Positions 30,760 to 33,561 of a stretch of 33,561 nucleotides of DNA are shown here, piece after piece. Origin of the DNA: JAZNQL01 sp045590155. Its GTDB lineage: Bacteria > Bacillota > Clostridia > UMGS1883 > UMGS1540. A model generated the notes under the pieces. It saw only the letters and a list, made by a program, of their open reading frames with translations, did no database searches and was not told the origin of the DNA. A program made the position numbers and the translations under genes. The DNA lies in assembly GCA_045590155.1 (NCBI GenBank), contig JAZNQL010000028.1, positions 1 to 33,561 on the forward strand. Reading direction: 5' to 3'. Each line of letters begins with the position of its first letter. Within the stretch, counting starts at the first letter, position 1.

Positions 30760-30788
30760 TTGCATTTTTTTGCAACATAGTGTATAAT
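30760..30788 (+). promoter_or_regulatory. Promoter and inverted repeat of the amino-acid ABC operon
   Basis: TTGCAT (30760-30765), a 17-bp spacer and TATAAT (30783-30788). A TTGCA/TGCAA inverted repeat (30760-30775) covers the -35 box and the start of the spacer, a candidate repressor site. Confidence 0.65.
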
Positions 30789-30823
30789 TACTAATACCAA
30801 CTAACATTAAGGAGGAAATTTTT

Positions 30824-31624
30824 ATGTTTAAGAAAGTTATGGCGTTAGCACTTGCAGCACTTATGATCTTTGCTTTTGCAGGTTGCGATGCACAGAAAAC
30901 AGAAACAAAAACACAAGTACTTCAGGGTACTGCAAAAGATGGTATTCTTGTAATGGGTACAAACTGCGGTTTTGAACCTTTTGAATATCTTGATGCAGAA
31001 GGCAACCCCACAGGTTTTGACGTTGAGCTTGCACAGGCTATGGCAGATGCTATCGGCTTAAAGCTCGAAATCGTTGATATGGATTTTGACGGTCTTATAG
31101 CTGCATTAAACAGCGGTCAGGTTGACATGGTTGTTGCAGGTATGACAGTTACAGAAGAAAGAAAAGAATCTGTAAACTTCACAGGTACATACTTTGATGC
31201 TTCACAGGTTATTATAGTTCCCGAAGGTTCTGAAGCTGTAAAAACAGCTGCTGACCTTGAAGGCAAGAAAATCGGCGTTCAGGACGGCACAACAGGCGAC
31301 CTTTATGTTGAAGAAAACTGCAACGCAGGCGAAATCGTTGGTTTCAAAACTGTTATGGAAGCAGCTATGGAACTTAAAAACGGCAAACTTGATGCGGTTG
31401 TAATCGATAAAGAACCTGCTAAAAAAGCTGTTGAAAACATCGGCGGTCTTACAATTTTAGAAGAAGCTTTAACAACAGAACAGTATGCTATAGCTGTTAA
31501 CAGAGGTAACGGAATGCTTCTTGATGCATTGAACTCCGCACTTACTTCAGTTAAGATTGTTTCTGAAGGCGAAGAACTTTCAACATACGCTAAACTTGTA
31601 GAAAAATATTTCCCTGCTGAATAA
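30824..31624 (+). CDS. Polar amino-acid ABC transporter substrate-binding lipoprotein
   Basis: 266 residues. The lipoprotein signal ends FAGC with Cys21 as the lipidation site, anchoring it to the outer face of the membrane. The mature part is a type 2 solute-binding protein (SBP_bac_3/GlnH-HisJ group). The opening LVMGTNCGFEPFEYLDAEG and GFDVELAQAMA are characteristic, as are DGLIAALNSGQVDMVVAGMTVTEERKESVNFT (about 87-118) and the second-lobe GKKIGVQDGTTGD. It captures a polar amino acid such as glutamine, arginine, histidine or cystine; which one is not readable. Strong SD AAGGAGG. It is followed by permease and ATPase genes. A stem-loop after it suggests differential expression. Confidence 0.95.
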   Translation: MFKKVMALALAALMIFAFAGCDAQKTETKTQVLQGTAKDGILVMGTNCGFEPFEYLDAEGNPTGFDVELAQAMADAIGLKLEIVDMDFDGLIAALNSGQVDMVVAGMTVTEERKESVNFTGTYFDASQVIIVPEGSEAVKTAADLEGKKIGVQDGTTGDLYVEENCNAGEIVGFKTVMEAAMELKNGKLDAVVIDKEPAKKAVENIGGLTILEEALTTEQYAIAVNRGNGMLLDALNSALTSVKIVSEGEELSTYAKLVEKYFPAE

Positions 31625-31662
31625 TTTTTAAGGAAATAAATTAAGATTAAAGTCTTGAAAAA

Positions 31663-31694
31663 CAAGCAGCTTTTTACAAAGCTGCTTGATTTTT
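31663..31694 (+). terminator. Intra-operon stem-loop after the binding-protein gene
   Basis: 11-bp perfect stem (31663-31673 with 31678-31688), 4-nt loop and a short T run (31690-31694), 36 bp before the permease start. It acts probably as a partial terminator or 3' stabiliser, making more binding protein than membrane parts. Confidence 0.65.
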
Positions 31695-31730
31695 ACATAA
31701 AGACAACAGCATTTAGGAGGAAGAGTAGGA

Positions 31731-32417
31731 ATGAATATATGGAATTCATTTATGAATGCCGTTGAAGCAAACCTTATCCGTGATAACAGGTGGCTTTTAA
31801 TGCTCAAGGGCTTGGGGATTACCCTGGAGGTAACCTTCTGCTCTGTAATTATAGGTACCATAATAGGTCTTATAATATGTCTTTGCCGTCTTTCAAAAAT
31901 CAAACCCGTAAGATGGATAGGAGACTTATATGTTTGGTTAATAAGAGGAACGCCTACCGTTATACAGCTTATGATAATATACTTTGGTATTTTTGCAACA
32001 ACAAGAATACCTAAAGAAATTGCTGCAATGGTTGCTTTTGGTATGAATAGCGGAGCATATATGGCAGAACTTATGCGAGGCGGTATTCTTGCAGTAGGAC
32101 AGGGTCAGACAGAAGCTGGAAGATCGTTAGGTCTTTCAAACGTACAAACAAAAATGTATATAGTATTTCCACAGGCACTTAAAAACGCTCTTCCTGCATA
32201 CATAAGCGAAATTATTGTTTTACTTAAAGAAACGGCTATTGTAAGTATAGTAGGTCTTAAAGAAATTACAGGTTATGCAAACTACATAAGAAGCCGTACG
32301 TTTGCACCGTTTTTCCCGCTTTTGGTGGCAGCCGGGATATATCTTGTGCTTACATCAATTCTTACAAAGGTATTTTCTGTTGTGGAAAGGAGGTTGCGTC
32401 AGGGTGATATACGTTAA
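31731..32417 (+). CDS. Polar amino-acid ABC transporter permease
   Basis: 228 residues with about five membrane helices, of the HisM/GlnP family. The cytoplasmic EAA loop, which contacts the ATPase, is visible as EAGRSLGLSNVQTKMYIVFPQAL (about 125-147). The segment RGTPTVIQLMIIYFG is also typical. SD AGGAGG lies about 11 bp before the ATG. The following ATPase gene starts inside it (14-bp overlap), so the two are translationally coupled. It works with the binding protein and the ATPase. Confidence 0.95.
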   Translation: MNIWNSFMNAVEANLIRDNRWLLMLKGLGITLEVTFCSVIIGTIIGLIICLCRLSKIKPVRWIGDLYVWLIRGTPTVIQLMIIYFGIFATTRIPKEIAAMVAFGMNSGAYMAELMRGGILAVGQGQTEAGRSLGLSNVQTKMYIVFPQALKNALPAYISEIIVLLKETAIVSIVGLKEITGYANYIRSRTFAPFFPLLVAAGIYLVLTSILTKVFSVVERRLRQGDIR

Positions 32418-33126
32418 AGATTTAAAAAAGTCATTCGGCGAAAACGAAGTTTTAAAAGGAATAGACCAACACATCTCAAAAGGTGAAAAGGTTGTTATAA
32501 TAGGTCCTTCGGGCTCGGGTAAAAGCACATTTTTAAGATGTCTTAATTTACTCGAAACACCTACATCGGGAGAGATTATTGTTGACGGGGAAAAAGTACT
32601 CGACAAAAAGTGCAATGTAAACCTTGTCCGCAGAAAGATGGGAATGGTGTTCCAACAGTTCAACCTTTTTCCGCACCTTACAGTTTTGGATAATGTAACT
32701 TTGGCGCCCTTAAAATTTAAAATGGGCACAAAAGAAGAAATTACAGAACGTGCACTTCAGCTTCTTGACAGAGTAGGAGTAAAAGAAAAAGCGGATAGCT
32801 ATCCTATACAGCTTTCGGGTGGACAGCAACAGCGTGTTGCAATAGCAAGAGCACTTGCATTAAATCCCGATATAATGCTTTTTGATGAACCTACATCAGC
32901 ACTTGACCCCGAAATGGTAGGCGAGGTTTTAGATGTTATGAAGCAGCTTGCCACAGAGGGTATGACCATGGCAGTTGTAACTCACGAAATGGGATTTGCA
33001 AGAGAAGTTGCTGACAGAGTACTCTTTATGGACGAAGGTATTGTTATGGAAGAAGGAACCCCCGAACAGATATTCCAGAATCCGCAAAATCCACGTACAC
33101 AATCGTTCTTAAGTAAAGTTCTTTAA
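32404..33126 (+). CDS. Polar amino-acid ABC transporter ATP-binding protein
   Basis: 241 residues from GTG at 32404, 10 bp after AAAGGAGG. An open frame extends back to 32302, but its extra 34 residues do not resemble the family and read through the permease in another frame, so they are not included. Motifs: Walker A GPSGSGKS (34-41), Q-loop VFQQFNLFPH, signature LSGGQQQR, Walker B IMLFDEPTSALD and the H-loop VVTHE. This is the GlnQ/HisP type. It energises import together with the two preceding proteins and is the last gene of the operon. A terminator follows. Confidence 0.96.
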   Translation: MIYVKDLKKSFGENEVLKGIDQHISKGEKVVIIGPSGSGKSTFLRCLNLLETPTSGEIIVDGEKVLDKKCNVNLVRRKMGMVFQQFNLFPHLTVLDNVTLAPLKFKMGTKEEITERALQLLDRVGVKEKADSYPIQLSGGQQQRVAIARALALNPDIMLFDEPTSALDPEMVGEVLDVMKQLATEGMTMAVVTHEMGFAREVADRVLFMDEGIVMEEGTPEQIFQNPQNPRTQSFLSKVL

Positions 33127-33134
33127 TAAATGAT

Positions 33135-33169
33135 AAAAGGCAGTGTAATTTTTTACACTGCCTTTGTTG
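33135..33169 (+). terminator. Terminator of the amino-acid ABC operon
   Basis: 13-bp stem (about 33136-33148 with 33153-33165), 4-nt loop and a T-rich tail. Confidence 0.8.
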
Positions 33170-33185
33170 TTGGAACAGGAAAAAT

Positions 33186-33207
33186 GTTCAGAATGGATAA
33201 TCTGAAC
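33186..33207. repeat. Inverted repeat GTTCAGA/TCTGAAC
   Basis: Perfect 7-bp arms with an 8-nt loop between the ABC operon terminator and the rpsU terminator. No T run follows. No other gene or RNA is recognised in 33170-33225. Confidence 0.5.
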
Positions 33208-33225
33208 TTATTTACATTCCTTTAC

Positions 33226-33260
33226 AAAAAATGTCGGAGTACCCTTTGAAGGGTACTCCG
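33226..33260 (-). terminator. Terminator of rpsU
   Basis: 12-bp perfect GC-rich stem (33235-33246 with 33249-33260). On the minus strand it is followed by six Us (33231-33226). It lies about 70 bp downstream of the rpsU stop codon. Confidence 0.75.
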
Positions 33261-33331
33261 GCTTATTTTGCGTATTTAAAGATTTTAATATTAAATCTTA
33301 ATATGGAGAAAACCGAAAAATAATATGTTAA

Positions 33332-33508
33332 TTATTTGAATTTACGCTTTCTTGCAGCTTCGGATTTCTTTTTGCGCTTTACGCTGGGCTTTTCATAATG
33401 TTCTCTTTTTCTTATTTCGGATAAAACACCGGACTTCGCACACTGACGCTTGAAACGTTTAAGAGCGCTGTCTAATGATTCATTATCTTTAACCCTAATT
33501 TCTGACAT
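33332..33508 (-). CDS. rpsU: Small-subunit ribosomal protein bS21
   Basis: 58 residues, normal length. The protein opens MSEIRVKDNESLDSALKRF and continues KRQCAKSGVLSEIRKREHYEKPSVKRKKK, the typical strongly basic bS21 sequence ending ARKRKFK. It binds the 30S platform near the 3' end of 16S rRNA and assists initiation. A GGAGG SD precedes the ATG. In many Firmicutes rpsU is followed by yqeY, dnaG or related genes; here nothing follows it on the minus strand before the ABC operon, so its partners may lie to the right of the window. A complete gene. Confidence 0.95.
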   Translation of the reverse strand: MSEIRVKDNESLDSALKRFKRQCAKSGVLSEIRKREHYEKPSVKRKKKSEAARKRKFK

Positions 33509-33527
33509 TACATTCCCTCCCTCCGAG

Positions 33528-33560
33528 TGTCAACTGCTGACTTAAAATCGTCAATTGACA
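33528..33560. repeat. Inverted repeats upstream of rpsU
   Basis: TGTCAA (33528-33533) and TTGACA (33555-33560) face each other. The second arm also belongs to a perfect 10-bp palindrome GTCAATTGAC (33550-33559), and a GTCA/TGAC pair lies inside. It is too close to the rpsU SD to be its promoter; it may be an operator or part of an upstream gene's end. The window stops here. Confidence 0.35.
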
Positions 33561-33561
33561 G

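Noticed and set aside
32302..32403. 34-residue N-terminal extension of the ABC ATPase
   Set aside because: It reads through the permease in another frame, has no family similarity, and GTG 32404 has an SD.
1..33561. Mobile elements, CRISPR arrays, prophage, toxin-antitoxin genes
   Set aside because: None seen: no transposase or integrase motifs, no regular direct-repeat arrays, and gene order looks chromosomal throughout.

Overview
The window looks like a chromosomal stretch of a low-GC, Gram-positive anaerobe of the Clostridia (Bacillota), probably an uncultured gut-type lineage. The taxonomic reading is inference. It rests on AT-rich DNA with strong TTGACA/TATAAT-type promoters, AGGAGG-type ribosome binding sites with frequent TTG and GTG starts, a T-box riboswitch, RNase Y beside YmdB, FtsK/SpoIIIE, an S-layer-homology protein and a DeoR-type regulator. 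I see no transposase, integrase, phage gene or CRISPR array.

Left part (1-7504): a carbohydrate region. A partial RpiB/LacAB isomerase faces a YgjV-like membrane protein. Then come an AraC regulator and a tight three-gene minus-strand operon (archaeal-type triosephosphate-isomerase homologue, stand-alone SIS sugar isomerase, enlarged YjbQ protein). This operon is divergent from a DeoR repressor. A secreted 767-residue CBM/glycosidase-like protein follows under a consensus promoter with an operator-like palindrome in its spacer. The isomerase pair resembles those of tetritol catabolism, but no kinase or dehydrogenase is in view.

Middle (7508-15968): a minus-strand operon of DUF2500 protein, SLH-PstS-like fusion, AI-2E-family permease and LOG-family phosphoribohydrolase. 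On the plus strand are an MBL-fold hydrolase, an unrecognised 218-residue protein, an HtpX-like M48 protease and an NSS sodium symporter. A tRNA-Arg(CCG) lies on the minus strand among them.

Next (16091-21947): a long-chain-type acyl-CoA synthetase and an EamA exporter. They are followed by a T-box riboswitch, read here as tyrosine-specific, that precedes a second acyl-CoA synthetase and an OFA-type MFS transporter. This is the most unusual regulatory pairing in the window.

Right part (21950-33561): housekeeping genes on the minus strand, uppP-ftsK-ygiQ-folD (folD overlaps ygiQ by 92 bp) and then rny-ymdB. A small HIRAN-like protein and a polar amino-acid ABC operon (binding protein, permease, ATPase) are on the plus strand. 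rpsU (bS21) is on the minus strand at the edge. Outside the riboswitch region I see no gene-free stretch longer than about 300 bases.
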